Assembly (NCBI GenBank): GCA_022447185.1
Contig: JAKVAY010000039.1
Location: forward strand, 62,001 to 126,000
Direction of reading: 5' to 3'
From: Fuerstiella sp.
GTDB lineage: Bacteria > Planctomycetota > Planctomycetia > Planctomycetales > Planctomycetaceae
DNA length: 64,000 nucleotides
In this document: one piece after another, positions 28,131 through 36,626 of the stretch
How positions within the stretch are numbered: position 1 is the stretch's first letter
How the letters are laid out: each line of letters starts with the position of its first letter
Notes under the pieces: generated by a model
The model's input: the letters and a program-made list of their open reading frames with translations, nothing else
Databases searched by the model: none
Told to the model about the DNA's origin: nothing
Position numbers and translations under genes: made by a program

Positions 28131-29525
28131 TTAGATCTCAAAAGAGTCACCCGGACCAGGGACGATGGGAGACTCATCGCAGCAATCATCGATAAGCTCA
28201 CTGAGCGCCTTGGCCGCTGGTTTTTCTCCGTGGACGATGAACGCCCGGCCGGTGCCACCGTTTCTTCGCAGGCATTCAAACCACCATTTGAGATCCTCAG
28301 CGTCACCGTGTGCCGACAGACCGTTGATTGTTTCCACATGGCAGCGGCGTGAATAAGGTCGGCCGAAAATTCGGACGGTGTCTCGTTTCTCGACAAGTTG
28401 TCGTCCCAGCGTATGTCGTGCCTGAAATCCGATGATCAGAATAGTATTTTTGTCGTGTCCGATGGCATGTTTGATGTGGTGGACCACTCGACCGTTCTCA
28501 CACATACCGCTGGCCGAAATCACCACCAGGGGGCCTTCAGAGCGGTTCAATGCAATGCTTTCGTCTCGTGATCGAACATACGTAAGCCCGTCGAAGTCAA
28601 AAATATCATCATCGAATCTGAGAGTCGCCCGCACGTCGGCGTCCATGTGTTCCTGATTGTTGCGGTAGATGTCGGTCAATCGGGTCGCCAGAGGACTGTC
28701 GATATAGACCGGCATACGACACAGCGAATGCTCATTCCGCAGTTCATTCAGCAGGTAAACAATTAATTGGGTCCTTCCAAGGCTGAATGCCGGAATGACG
28801 ATTCGCCCGCCTCGCGATGCTGCATCACAGATCACATGCTTTAATTGCGATTTAACGTCGCCGGAATCCGGATGGACCTGATTACCATAGGTGGATTCGG
28901 TAATCACCACGTCGCAACGGTCGACTGTCTCGGGGTCAATCAGCAGAGGTTTGTCACGACGTCCCAGATCTCCCGTGAACACGATTCGTTTCCATTCCCC
29001 GTTTTCCATCAGTTCCAGCTCACAAATTGCGGAGCCGAGGATGTGACCGGCATGACGGAACCTCAACTTCATATCTTCGGCTGGTTCCTCCCAATTCCCC
29101 ATTGTTACGTACTCAAACGAACGGCAGACTTTTCGAGCATCTTCTTCGTTGTACAGAGGCGTGATTTTGGGAACGTCCTGATCCTGCTTTCTGTTTGTGT
29201 ACCGCGCATCTTCCTGGTGAATTCTGGCGCTGTCCTGGAGCATCATGGTCGCGATGTCTGCGGTCGCACGTGTACAGTAAATCGGCCCGCGAAATCCGGC
29301 ACGATACAATGCCGGAAGACGGCCCGAGTGGTCAATGTGCGCATGTGAGAGAATCACGCAGTCGACATGGCGAGGACTGCAGTGGAATTTCTCATTTTTT
29401 GATCGTGTTTCGTGTTCTTGTCCCTGAAACAGGCCGCAGTCAAGCAGAATTCGCTTCGTGTCGGTTTCGATCAGATGCTGGCTGCCCGTGACTTCGCCCG
29501 CAGCGCCCAGAAAAGTAATTTTCAT
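28131..29525 (-). CDS. Metallo-beta-lactamase/beta-CASP ribonuclease (CPSF73/YSH1-like)
   Basis: 464 residues. The metallo-beta-lactamase core has ILLDCGLFQG and SHAHIDHSGRLP (HxHxDH at 61-66), with further ligands in RHAGHILGSA and VFTGDLGRR. The beta-CASP half has VITESTYGN (motif A region), RIVIPAFSLGRTQ, SASGMCENGRVVHHI and a C-terminal NGLSAHGDAEDL histidine. These are single-strand RNA endo/exonucleases of the CPSF73 type. The KH domain found in archaeal aCPSF is absent. It is last in the minus-strand run BioF-OleB-propeller-beta-CASP, 115 bases after the propeller gene. Its RNA target is unknown. Confidence 0.9.
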   Translation of the reverse strand: MKITFLGAAGEVTGSQHLIETDTKRILLDCGLFQGQEHETRSKNEKFHCSPRHVDCVILSHAHIDHSGRLPALYRAGFRGPIYCTRATADIATMMLQDSARIHQEDARYTNRKQDQDVPKITPLYNEEDARKVCRSFEYVTMGNWEEPAEDMKLRFRHAGHILGSAICELELMENGEWKRIVFTGDLGRRDKPLLIDPETVDRCDVVITESTYGNQVHPDSGDVKSQLKHVICDAASRGGRIVIPAFSLGRTQLIVYLLNELRNEHSLCRMPVYIDSPLATRLTDIYRNNQEHMDADVRATLRFDDDIFDFDGLTYVRSRDESIALNRSEGPLVVISASGMCENGRVVHHIKHAIGHDKNTILIIGFQARHTLGRQLVEKRDTVRIFGRPYSRRCHVETINGLSAHGDAEDLKWWFECLRRNGGTGRAFIVHGEKPAAKALSELIDDCCDESPIVPGPGDSFEI

Positions 29526-29640
29526 CGGACCTGTGTCTCCCGCACCCTTTGATCCCTGTGCATCGGGAGTCTCGGGAGCTTATGAAACAGCATCAACAGT
29601 GTTCCGTTATTGTCGACGCGGGGCAGATGAAAAGGAATCG

Positions 29641-30522
29641 CTACCATCGTAACTGCAGCAGGCGGCCCGACTGCGTAACCACGAACAGACGTTCTCCGAG
29701 CGGGCCTGCTGCGATTTGGGTGGGTGGATCCATCGACAAATCGGCGGCCCACAGTATGTCACCTTCGAAATTCATCCAGTAGATTCTTGATTCGAGCGTT
29801 AATGCTGTGATTCGTCGCCGATTGGCAGACACACTGACAGTCGCTGGTATGCCATCTACCATGAATGACCCTCGCTGCTTTCCCCGACTGGTTAACATCT
29901 GGATTCCGTGATTAAAGCCGGCCAGCAGGATTCGTCGCCCACAGCTGGTCACGGAAAGCGATCCGACATTGCTGGAAAGTCGCTGGTTCCACAATTCCTC
30001 ACCTGTGAGCGAATGGCAGCAAAGATGACCGAATTCCGCTGCACCGATTAACCGGGGCCGTTCGGCAACGAACTGCACAAAATTCAGAGCTTTTGTGGTA
30101 TCGAATTTTGCCACCTGCTGTCGGTCCGTTGTCAGGATATACGTGCGGGCGGAGTCGTCAGAGATCGCCAAATGACTGCCGAACGGAGTAATTGCGATTG
30201 ACTGAATCTTCCCGGTCACTCTGACATTCCACAAGGTCTGCAGGTTGGAATCGAAGCACACGGTCCGGTCACGCCCGATGGCAGCAGCGCCGAAATTTCC
30301 GATGTCAGACCAAACAGCGAATCTCACGCCGTCAAAAGCCTGCTTCGTCTTCAACAGAGTTCCATCCCGGCGGAGCAGTATGAGCGAACCGGCCGTCGTG
30401 ACGATCAGTATGGTTGCTGCCTCTGCAGCGTATGCTATGTCAACGATACCTTCGGGAAAGACATCATCGACCACGACCTCGGGCTGGTTTCCCTGACTGT
30501 TTTGCAGCAATGCATGTTTCAC
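29641..30522 (-). CDS. WD40/PQQ-like beta-propeller protein
   Basis: 293 residues that look like a soluble seven-bladed propeller. Repeated strands end in phrases such as ILIVTTAGSLILLRRDG, RTVCFDSNLQTLWNVRVTG, LAISDDSARTYILTTDRQQ, LCCHSLTGEELWNQRL and IYWMNFEGDILWAADL. The C-terminus RLFVVTQSGRLLQLRW closes the ring. No signal peptide or catalytic motif is visible, so it is probably a cytoplasmic interaction scaffold. It lies 36 bases after the OleB-like gene and probably shares its transcript. Confidence 0.65.
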   Translation of the reverse strand: MKHALLQNSQGNQPEVVVDDVFPEGIVDIAYAAEAATILIVTTAGSLILLRRDGTLLKTKQAFDGVRFAVWSDIGNFGAAAIGRDRTVCFDSNLQTLWNVRVTGKIQSIAITPFGSHLAISDDSARTYILTTDRQQVAKFDTTKALNFVQFVAERPRLIGAAEFGHLCCHSLTGEELWNQRLSSNVGSLSVTSCGRRILLAGFNHGIQMLTSRGKQRGSFMVDGIPATVSVSANRRRITALTLESRIYWMNFEGDILWAADLSMDPPTQIAAGPLGERLFVVTQSGRLLQLRW

Positions 30523-30558
30523 GTGTAATGCCTGCTCAACCCGAACGCCATCACTGAT

Positions 30559-31497
30559 CTAGGAATGCTTATCCGTCATCTTCAGAAAACGCTGACTTAC
30601 CTTCAGCACGTCATCAGCCGCATCTTCAAATACATAATGACCGGCATTCGGAATCGGGTGCACGGCTGCATTCGGAAACCTTCGTTGAAATTCTCGCAGA
30701 AATTCGGGGCAAAAGCACCAGTCTCTCATGCCCCAGATCAGTTGCATTGGCCTGTCGGCGAGTTTGCTCAGAGACTCCTCCACCTCGACCAGCGTCTGGT
30801 AGCTGCGATGAGTGGAGTTCATCGGAATATCCATCACAAATTCCCGTACGGCAATGCGGTTTGCGACAGAATCATACGGTGCCAGCAGACCGGCTTTCGC
30901 TGCTGCCGTCAACGGACGAGTGACGGCCATTTGAATTGCCGCTAAAGCAAACAAATTCAGTCTCTGAACACCAAACGGTCCGAGGAGTGGGATTCGGCAG
31001 ACTGCAATTCTTAGAGGGATTCGGCGGCTTCGAAATGCGGCGGTGTTCATCAGAACGAAACGGGAAAACAGTTCCGGATGCTTTCCGGCGCATCCCATTC
31101 CAATGGCACCACCCCAGTCATGTGCGAACAGAGTTATGTTGCTCAGTTTCAGAGCCACAATCAGGTGCTCGAGTCTTTCGATGTGCTGTTCGAGCCTGTA
31201 AACATGAGCCTGCGGCTTTTCTGAAAATCCGCAGCCAAGATGATCTATCGCAATCACTCGATAATTCATGCTCAGATGTCGAATCAAATGCCGCCAGGCA
31301 AAACTCCACGTTGGATTTCCGTGCACCATCAGCAACACGGGACCGCTGCCTTCATCAACAAAGTGCTGAATCGATTCGCCGGTTCGAACCCAGCGGGACG
31401 TAAACGGGAACTCATCAGCAAACCCTGCGCGGTTCCGCGAACGCTGCAGCAGGTCATCGGGAACGTCGGTGATGTCTGTTAACTTGATAGGTGGCAT
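30559..31497 (-). CDS. Alpha/beta hydrolase, OleB/haloalkane-dehalogenase-like
   Basis: 312 residues. The oxyanion segment LMVHGNPTWSFAWRHL (HGNPTW at 59-64) and the nucleophile elbow LFAHDWGGAIGM place an Asp (127), not Ser, as nucleophile. WGMRDWCFCPEFLREFQRRFP and NAGHYVFEDAADDVL supply the acid and the catalytic His. This pattern is close to OleB, the beta-lactone decarboxylase of long-chain olefin synthesis, and to haloalkane dehalogenases. Neither OleA, OleC nor OleD is next to it; instead it follows a BioF-like gene by 33 bases. A BioH role is unlikely because BioH needs a Ser nucleophile. Substrate is therefore uncertain: an acyl beta-lactone is the best guess. Confidence 0.8.
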   Translation of the reverse strand: MPPIKLTDITDVPDDLLQRSRNRAGFADEFPFTSRWVRTGESIQHFVDEGSGPVLLMVHGNPTWSFAWRHLIRHLSMNYRVIAIDHLGCGFSEKPQAHVYRLEQHIERLEHLIVALKLSNITLFAHDWGGAIGMGCAGKHPELFSRFVLMNTAAFRSRRIPLRIAVCRIPLLGPFGVQRLNLFALAAIQMAVTRPLTAAAKAGLLAPYDSVANRIAVREFVMDIPMNSTHRSYQTLVEVEESLSKLADRPMQLIWGMRDWCFCPEFLREFQRRFPNAAVHPIPNAGHYVFEDAADDVLKVSQRFLKMTDKHS

Positions 31498-31529
31498 GAC
31501 TCAGTCCGTGCCTCAGTTGACAACGCACA

Positions 31530-32699
31530 TTACCGGGTTAGTTCCGCAATTTGATGCAGTACGGCGACAATATCATCCGGTTCATGACTAACGGTGAGTG
31601 AAATTCTAAAGCGACTTGAGCCGTTTGGTACTGTCGGAGGTCGAATCGCGGGCACGAACCAGCCGTCGTGCTGCAATTGCCTGGAGATTGCCATGATGTC
31701 TTTGTCTCCGGGAACAGTCACTGCGAGAATAGGGGCTTCACCGTGCCCGATAACGGTTAGACCGACAGAGCGGGCACAGGACCGGGCGAGCTGATTCCGT
31801 TCCAACAGCGCCGTTCGTCGTTTCGGCTCCGACTGTACAATCTGCAGACTTTGAAGGGCAGCGGCGCAAACGGCCGGAGGAAGGGCTGTTGAGAAAAACT
31901 GAGTTCTTGCCCGATTCCGCAACCATTCAATTGCGACCCGACTGCCGGTTACGAATCCGCCCAGACATCCCAATGCTTTGCTGAGTGTTCCGATGTGTAC
32001 AAATGGACGTGACTGAACTCCGGAGAATTCACATGCTCCACGACCATTCGGGCCAATGACACCGGTCCCGTGGGCCTCATCGACAATGACAGCAAGGTGG
32101 AATTCATCTGCAATGTCGCACAGTTCCCGCAGCGGAGCGACACTGCCGTCCATGCTAAACACACCATCGGTGACCAGAAACCCGAATTCACAGTCGGGGC
32201 GCATCGTCCTGATCTGCGCCACCAGTGCGTTGAGATCGCTGCGACTGTAGATCGAAACAGCGGCCTTGGTGCCTCGCACGGCGTCAATGAGGCTTGCATG
32301 GTTGTCCTGCTCACTGAATATGACGTCGCCAGGTCTCACGAAAGCCTGAATTGTTCCCAGATTGGCAGCAAATCCTGTCGGATAGAGCAGAGCCGCTTCA
32401 CAACCTTCAAATTCTGCGAGTTGATTTTCCAGTTCTGCGTGCAGGCGGGATCGACCCGCAATCAGGCCGCTGGCTGTGGCTCCCGATTGTCGGCTGGCTG
32501 CTTCTGAAAAGGCGGCACACACACGCGGATCATGAGCAAGACTCAGGTAGTCGTTGGAGCCGAAATTGATCAGTTCCTGCCCGTCAATGATGCATCGGCC
32601 ACGCGCAAGAGACTCAACCTGTCGGGCGAACCGTCTGCGTCCTGATTTCTCCAGGGCGAGCAAACGATGTTGCAGTGCATTTTTCAGCGAACGTTCCAT
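31530..32699 (-). CDS. bioF: 8-amino-7-oxononanoate synthase-like enzyme (BioF/KBL family)
   Basis: 389 residues of the PLP-dependent alpha-oxoamine synthase family, which condense an amino acid with an acyl-CoA or acyl-ACP. Landmarks: INFGSNDYLSLAHDP, GATASGLIAGRSRLHAELE, ALLYPTGFAANLG, VTDGVFSMDGSVAPL, IVDEAHGTGVIG (PLP-binding Asp207, His210) and the Schiff-base Lys241 in HIGTLSKALGCLGG. The length and the YPTGF/SMDG motifs fit BioF best, so pimeloyl-CoA/ACP plus alanine to KAPA is the expected reaction. No bioA, bioB or bioD is nearby. Its start overlaps the 3'-phosphoesterase stop (TGATG), so translation is coupled. The downstream OleB-like hydrolase suggests an acyl-chain pathway, but that is inference. 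Confidence 0.85.
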   Translation of the reverse strand: MERSLKNALQHRLLALEKSGRRRFARQVESLARGRCIIDGQELINFGSNDYLSLAHDPRVCAAFSEAASRQSGATASGLIAGRSRLHAELENQLAEFEGCEAALLYPTGFAANLGTIQAFVRPGDVIFSEQDNHASLIDAVRGTKAAVSIYSRSDLNALVAQIRTMRPDCEFGFLVTDGVFSMDGSVAPLRELCDIADEFHLAVIVDEAHGTGVIGPNGRGACEFSGVQSRPFVHIGTLSKALGCLGGFVTGSRVAIEWLRNRARTQFFSTALPPAVCAAALQSLQIVQSEPKRRTALLERNQLARSCARSVGLTVIGHGEAPILAVTVPGDKDIMAISRQLQHDGWFVPAIRPPTVPNGSSRFRISLTVSHEPDDIVAVLHQIAELTR

Positions 32700-33124
32700 C
32701 AGGTGAATTCCCAGTACAGCGTTTCATCACTGTTGAGAATCAACCGACACTGTTCTGCAAGTGGAGAATCGAGGACTCGTAATGTGAGACCGGGCCATTC
32801 GCTGACACGTGGCCATCGTTCACTGAGTTCCAGGAATCCCCAAAAGCGGCGTTGAACACTGCCCCGATCTCCGGATACAGGACCTTCCCATGTAAGGTAA
32901 TGCCGACGGTGAAGTTTCAATGCGGTTGCCGGGATCGATGTCCCGATCTCAGGCGTCTCGTGAAGTCTCCAGGAGGCCAGACCTGCGCCGTCTTCAATCA
33001 GAAAATCCCAGTGCAAGAAAGGATGATCGTGCTCAAGAATTACGAACTGTCGCCGCTGCGCGGAATTCAGCGACAAACGTCTGGACGATGTGTCTGGAGG
33101 ATTGAAGTGTGTGGGCTCATTCAT
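32699..33124 (-). CDS. Stand-alone LigD-type 3'-phosphoesterase domain protein
   Basis: 141 residues. RQFVILEHDHPFLHWDFLIE followed by GLASWRLHETP matches the N-terminal phosphoesterase domain of bacterial DNA ligase D (conserved H..HwDf.ie...L.sWrlp). HRRHYLTWEGPVSGDRGSV and DSPLAEQCRLIL carry the second half of the fold. In LigD this domain removes 3'-phosphates and terminal ribonucleotides at breaks. Here it is free of polymerase and ligase domains. The conventional third histidine region is not obvious, so activity is uncertain. The stop overlaps the bioF start by one base. Confidence 0.72.
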   Translation of the reverse strand: MNEPTHFNPPDTSSRRLSLNSAQRRQFVILEHDHPFLHWDFLIEDGAGLASWRLHETPEIGTSIPATALKLHRRHYLTWEGPVSGDRGSVQRRFWGFLELSERWPRVSEWPGLTLRVLDSPLAEQCRLILNSDETLYWEFT

Positions 33125-33130
33125 TGGTCA

Positions 33131-33331
33131 TCACTGGGCCGCAGCAAAGGCCGGCCGTATTTTCACAGGTTCAGGTTGATCCAGTTCGTGTTCCCGAGTC
33201 TCTTCAGCCGTACTGGCCGTCGAATTTCCGGCCGGTTCAATCAGGATTTGAGCAAAGCGTTCTTTCTCGCGGCTAGTCAACACAAGCACATTACAGACAG
33301 CCAATTCTTTGTCGAGCAGGCTGCTTACGCG
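33131..33331 (-). CDS. Small ORF without ATG, upstream of the phosphoesterase gene
   Basis: A frame open from a TAA at 33332-33334 to a TGA at 33131-33133 reads protein-like sequence: SLLDKELAVCNVLVLTSREK, then ERFAQILIEPAGNSTAST and a C-terminus VKIRPAFAAAQ. No ATG is present; GTG or TTG inside would give about 50-60 residues. The stop is 6 bases before the phosphoesterase start, as expected for an operon member. It may be a genuine small gene with a rare start or the tail of a truncated gene. I do not recognise the family. Confidence 0.35.
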   Translation of the reverse strand, partial: RVSSLLDKELAVCNVLVLTSREKERFAQILIEPAGNSTASTAEETREHELDQPEPVKIRPAFAAAQ

Positions 33332-33334
33332 TTA

Positions 33335-33765
33335 TACCACCTCAGGAGACCGTATTGAGGGAATGTCAGAACGGCCTGCAGCACAGGATGGCATGATTTC
33401 TTCGATAGTCTTTCATTCTGTTTGAATTGTTTCCAACCCCTGCGGATCAGTAATTTACAACAACTGGCCCGAAACTGTTTGCCCTGCTGCAAACCTGCGT
33501 CTGTGTTTCCGAAAAGCATGATTTTATGTTCGACGGCGTTTGCAGATATTGTGGGGTGGTCCTTCAAATTCTGCAATAAGATCGCAGGTCCCGAAGGCAG
33601 GCCGTGAGTGATTGTTGAATTCCGGCCTTGTTGCAGCATTCGATCAATAAAGCGTTTGTGCGAGCTCGACAGAATGGGCCTGACGTACAACAAATGAGGG
33701 TGTTTGGATTTGACTCAGACCTGTCACGGAAAACGGCCTGTTGCGGAAGTGACGGTACCGATTCG
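33335..33765. other. Intergenic region between rnhA and the phosphoesterase operon
   Basis: About 430 bases on the 3' side of rnhA. The frames here have no protein-like character. I see nothing specific in it. Confidence 0.4.
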
Positions 33766-34245
33766 TCACGAGCAGTGGCGGACTTTTTCTGCAGCGGCAA
33801 CTGCCAGTTCATCACATCGCTCATTCTCGGGATGACCGGTGTGTCCTTTGACAACAGTGAACCCAACATCGTGTTCCTGAATCAGTGCATCCAGCTTCTT
33901 CCAGCGATCTACGTTTTTGACTGGCAAAAACTTTCCACCCTGCTTTCGTCGCCATCCATGACGTTTCCAGCCTGCAACCCACGATCGACACCCGTCAGCA
34001 ACATATTTGCTGTCAGTAACCACTTCGACCTTTGATCGACGACTCAGACGCTTCAGGCCCTCGATAACAGCCTGAAGTTCCATTTGGTTGTTGGTGGTAT
34101 CGAGCTCACCTCCGCTGAATTCTTTTTCACTTTCGCTGGCTGGGTGTTTGAGAATACAGCCCCAGCCGCCGGGTCCAGGATTGCCTTTACAGGCACCGTC
34201 TGTGAATAAACGTACGAATGGAAGTGAGCCGTCAAGTTCAGACAT
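33766..34245 (-). CDS. rnhA: Ribonuclease HI
   Basis: A 159-residue RNase HI, which cuts the RNA strand of RNA-DNA hybrids. The four catalytic carboxylates are in place: Asp16 (LFTDGACKGNPG), Glu56 (NNQMELQAV), Asp78 (VTDSKYV) and Asp145 (ERCDELA). The basic handle WKRHGWRRKQGGKFLPVKN is also present, as in the E. coli enzyme. It follows infA by 125 bases on the same strand and may share its transcript. Confidence 0.96.
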   Translation of the reverse strand: MSELDGSLPFVRLFTDGACKGNPGPGGWGCILKHPASESEKEFSGGELDTTNNQMELQAVIEGLKRLSRRSKVEVVTDSKYVADGCRSWVAGWKRHGWRRKQGGKFLPVKNVDRWKKLDALIQEHDVGFTVVKGHTGHPENERCDELAVAAAEKVRHCS

Positions 34246-34370
34246 CGATCATGACTCGAAAATATCAGCACGACCAAATGCTGCGAACTTTATATTGCGA
34301 CAGCCGCTGAAGTATGGCAAATCTGTGTATGCAGTACCGCGTCTCACGGATGCAATCAGCTTTGCTCGTA

Positions 34371-34589
34371 TTAGCGTTCGCGAAATACAATGCGACCGCG
34401 ATTCAGGTCGTAGGGCGATACTTCAACAACGACGCGGTCACCAGGCACGATTCGAATAAAATGTTTGCGCATTTTGCCGGCAACGTGTGCCATCACTTTA
34501 TGGCCGTTTTCCAACTCGACGCGAAACTGAGTATTCGCCAGCGCTTCGACCACGCTGCCTTCAACCTGAATTGCTTCTTCCTTTGCCAT
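34371..34589 (-). CDS. infA: Translation initiation factor IF-1
   Basis: 72 residues with the whole S1/OB-fold sequence: [72 protein letters not shown]. It binds the 30S A-site with IF-2 and IF-3. The ATG at 34589 is preceded by CGGAA. The gene stands apart from the usual ribosomal-protein operon and precedes rnhA. Confidence 0.97.
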   Translation of the reverse strand: MAKEEAIQVEGSVVEALANTQFRVELENGHKVMAHVAGKMRKHFIRIVPGDRVVVEVSPYDLNRGRIVFRER

Positions 34590-35022
34590 GTTATTCCGAT
34601 AGTTCTGAGTAAATGACGGCTGCGAATCAAGTGCCTCTTCGTCGTGTGGCCGGACAGCCAACCCCGCTAACGAGGGAAATTGAGTGGCAGAAATTCGCGG
34701 CAATGATACTCTGCGAATTCGCAATGACTTCGTCCGCATCCACACATCTCGAACACTTCTGTCCAGGGAGGGGGATTCGGACACGGCCCATGGTGTGTCC
34801 TACAACGTAAACCGTCATCTCTGGCAAGCAGGCGGGATTCTGACAGAATAACCAGCTTGAGATTGTTCATATCGTCGCAGTCTCTCGCCGGAAACTCAAG
34901 CCGGATTCTAATTTACTCGAAGATCAGAATACAGAATTCGTGGCTGAATCAGGTTCCTTACGCGATTGCACCAGATTCCGGCGATTAACGCCGATGTTTA
35001 CAGGGGTTCAACTTCGACGCCC
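34590..35022. other. Divergent intergenic region infA / HD gene
   Basis: About 430 bases holding the promoters of infA (-) and the HD gene (+). I looked for a tRNA or small RNA and found none; short frames here are not protein-like. Confidence 0.4.
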
Positions 35023-36351
35023 ATGACGCACCCTTACTCTCACATCACAGAGATCTCGAGCGAAAGTAACCATCTTGGAGTGGTCCGCATTCCGGTCGAA
35101 CAGGACGTCCCGTTGTCCGCACGTGTTCGCGCCATTGTGGACACCGCTGAATTTCGAAGACTTGCTCAGATCAGTCAACTGGCTCTCACTTCACGGATTT
35201 ATCCTGGTGCGACTCATACCCGATTCGAACATGCTTTGGGGGTGTATCACAACTCGTTGGCATACCTCTGGCAACTGGGGAAAGACGAGCGATTTGCAGC
35301 CACGGTTTCCGATCATGACGCTGAAGTGCTGATCGTTGCTGCTCTGCTTCATGACATCGGACACTGGCCATTCTGCCATCCGATCGAAGACATTGCATTG
35401 CCCGATATGCCACCCCATGAGGTATTCGCAGGGCAGTTTCTGGGGCAGGACAGTGAATTGAGACACGTCCTGCGAAAACACTGGAATATCGAAGCGTCAG
35501 AGATTCTGGACCTGCTGACCAGCTGTTCGGAGGATCACAGCAGTCGTCTGCGACGTTCCATTCTTTCAGGTCCGATCGATATTGACAAAATGGATTACCT
35601 GCAGCGGGACAGCCAGCATTGTGGCGTTCCCTACGGAAAAAATTTTGATCGTAACCGTCTGATGGCATCGCTGATTGTCAACGAGTGTGGTGACGGACTG
35701 GCAATTACGTCGAAAGGTCGTACGGCCGCAGAAATGATGGTGTTCGCCCGTTATGTGATGTTCAGCGAAGTTTACTGGCATCACGCGGTCAGGTCAGCAA
35801 CCGCAATGTTCGCTCGCGCGTTCTTTGAAATCCATCATCGTCTGGATCTGTCACGCCTGTTTATGATGAACGAGCCACAGATGATTCGTGCACTGTGTGA
35901 TGCTGCAGGCAGCAACACACAGCAACTCGTGAACGGACTGTTCGGACCGCATCGGCGTCTGCACAAGCGACTGGCAGAATACAGTGTATTCAGCCATAAC
36001 CATCTGTATCAGTTGCTTCGACGGATGCCCTATGAAGATCTGGTTCGGTGTTCCAACCGCCTGGCAGAAATGTTACGGACTGAGATTGATGAACCTGTCA
36101 TTGCAACGGATGTACTGATCGACGCTCCCCCAATTCAACGGGAAGTTGAATTCAAGGTCGATGTCTACGAATCTCGATCACACACCTGGCAGAAGCTGCT
36201 TGATGTATCGCCGATTGTAAACGCGATGTCGACTACAGGATTCGATGACTGCGTGAAACGCGTCCGTATTTTTGTGTCAGAACCTTTGATTGATCCGCTC
36301 AGAAAACTCTCGAATCTGGAACAAATGGTTCAGGACGCCATCGGTGACTGA
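35023..36351 (+). CDS. HD-domain phosphohydrolase (dGTPase/SAMHD1-like)
   Basis: 442 residues from the ATG at 35023. The HD core is clear: LAQISQLALTSRIYPGATHTRFEHALG (His70), ALLHDIGHWPFCHP (His110, Asp111) and SGPIDIDKMDYLQRDSQHCG with the last metal Asp. This arrangement is that of the dNTP triphosphohydrolase/SAMHD1-like HD group, whose members hydrolyse dNTPs or related nucleotides. The C-terminal 200 residues (VYHHA...RLAEMLRTEIDEP) are helical and unassigned. No antiviral partner genes were recognised nearby, so housekeeping nucleotide control is the default interpretation. Confidence 0.85.
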   Translation: MTHPYSHITEISSESNHLGVVRIPVEQDVPLSARVRAIVDTAEFRRLAQISQLALTSRIYPGATHTRFEHALGVYHNSLAYLWQLGKDERFAATVSDHDAEVLIVAALLHDIGHWPFCHPIEDIALPDMPPHEVFAGQFLGQDSELRHVLRKHWNIEASEILDLLTSCSEDHSSRLRRSILSGPIDIDKMDYLQRDSQHCGVPYGKNFDRNRLMASLIVNECGDGLAITSKGRTAAEMMVFARYVMFSEVYWHHAVRSATAMFARAFFEIHHRLDLSRLFMMNEPQMIRALCDAAGSNTQQLVNGLFGPHRRLHKRLAEYSVFSHNHLYQLLRRMPYEDLVRCSNRLAEMLRTEIDEPVIATDVLIDAPPIQREVEFKVDVYESRSHTWQKLLDVSPIVNAMSTTGFDDCVKRVRIFVSEPLIDPLRKLSNLEQMVQDAIGD

Positions 36352-36374
36352 TGCCGTCGTCACATCGGAAACGG

Positions 36375-36395
36375 CCTCAGTGGAAAACACTGAGG
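36375..36395 (+). terminator. Perfect hairpin after the HD gene
   Basis: CCTCAGTG (36375-36382), loop GAAAA, CACTGAGG (36388-36395): an 8-bp perfect stem 23 bases past the HD stop codon. No U-tract follows, so it may be an RNA 3'-end stabiliser rather than an intrinsic terminator. Confidence 0.5.
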
Positions 36396-36626
36396 TATCG
36401 GGCGAGAATCATGCGATGCTGTAAAGGCCCGACCTTGTCAGGATGGGTTTCGTGGTTGATTGTTTTGCAGTACCTGATATCACCGGCCACTGGGTACTGA
36501 TGAGCATCGCAGAAGTTTGATTACTTCCCGCAAGCCGTAAATAACGGCGTTCCGAAACCGATCAGGACCAGGCTTTGACGTATGGCGGCCAATTGACTCG
36601 AACGTTTTGCCTCGTAGAATGCGGCC

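Noticed and set aside
31372-31390. GGTTCGAACCC tRNA T-arm-like string
   Set aside because: It lies inside the hydrolase coding sequence, and no acceptor, D or anticodon arms can be built around it.
30559-31497. Assignment of the hydrolase after bioF as BioH
   Set aside because: The nucleophile elbow is HDWGG (Asp); BioH needs a GxSxG serine.
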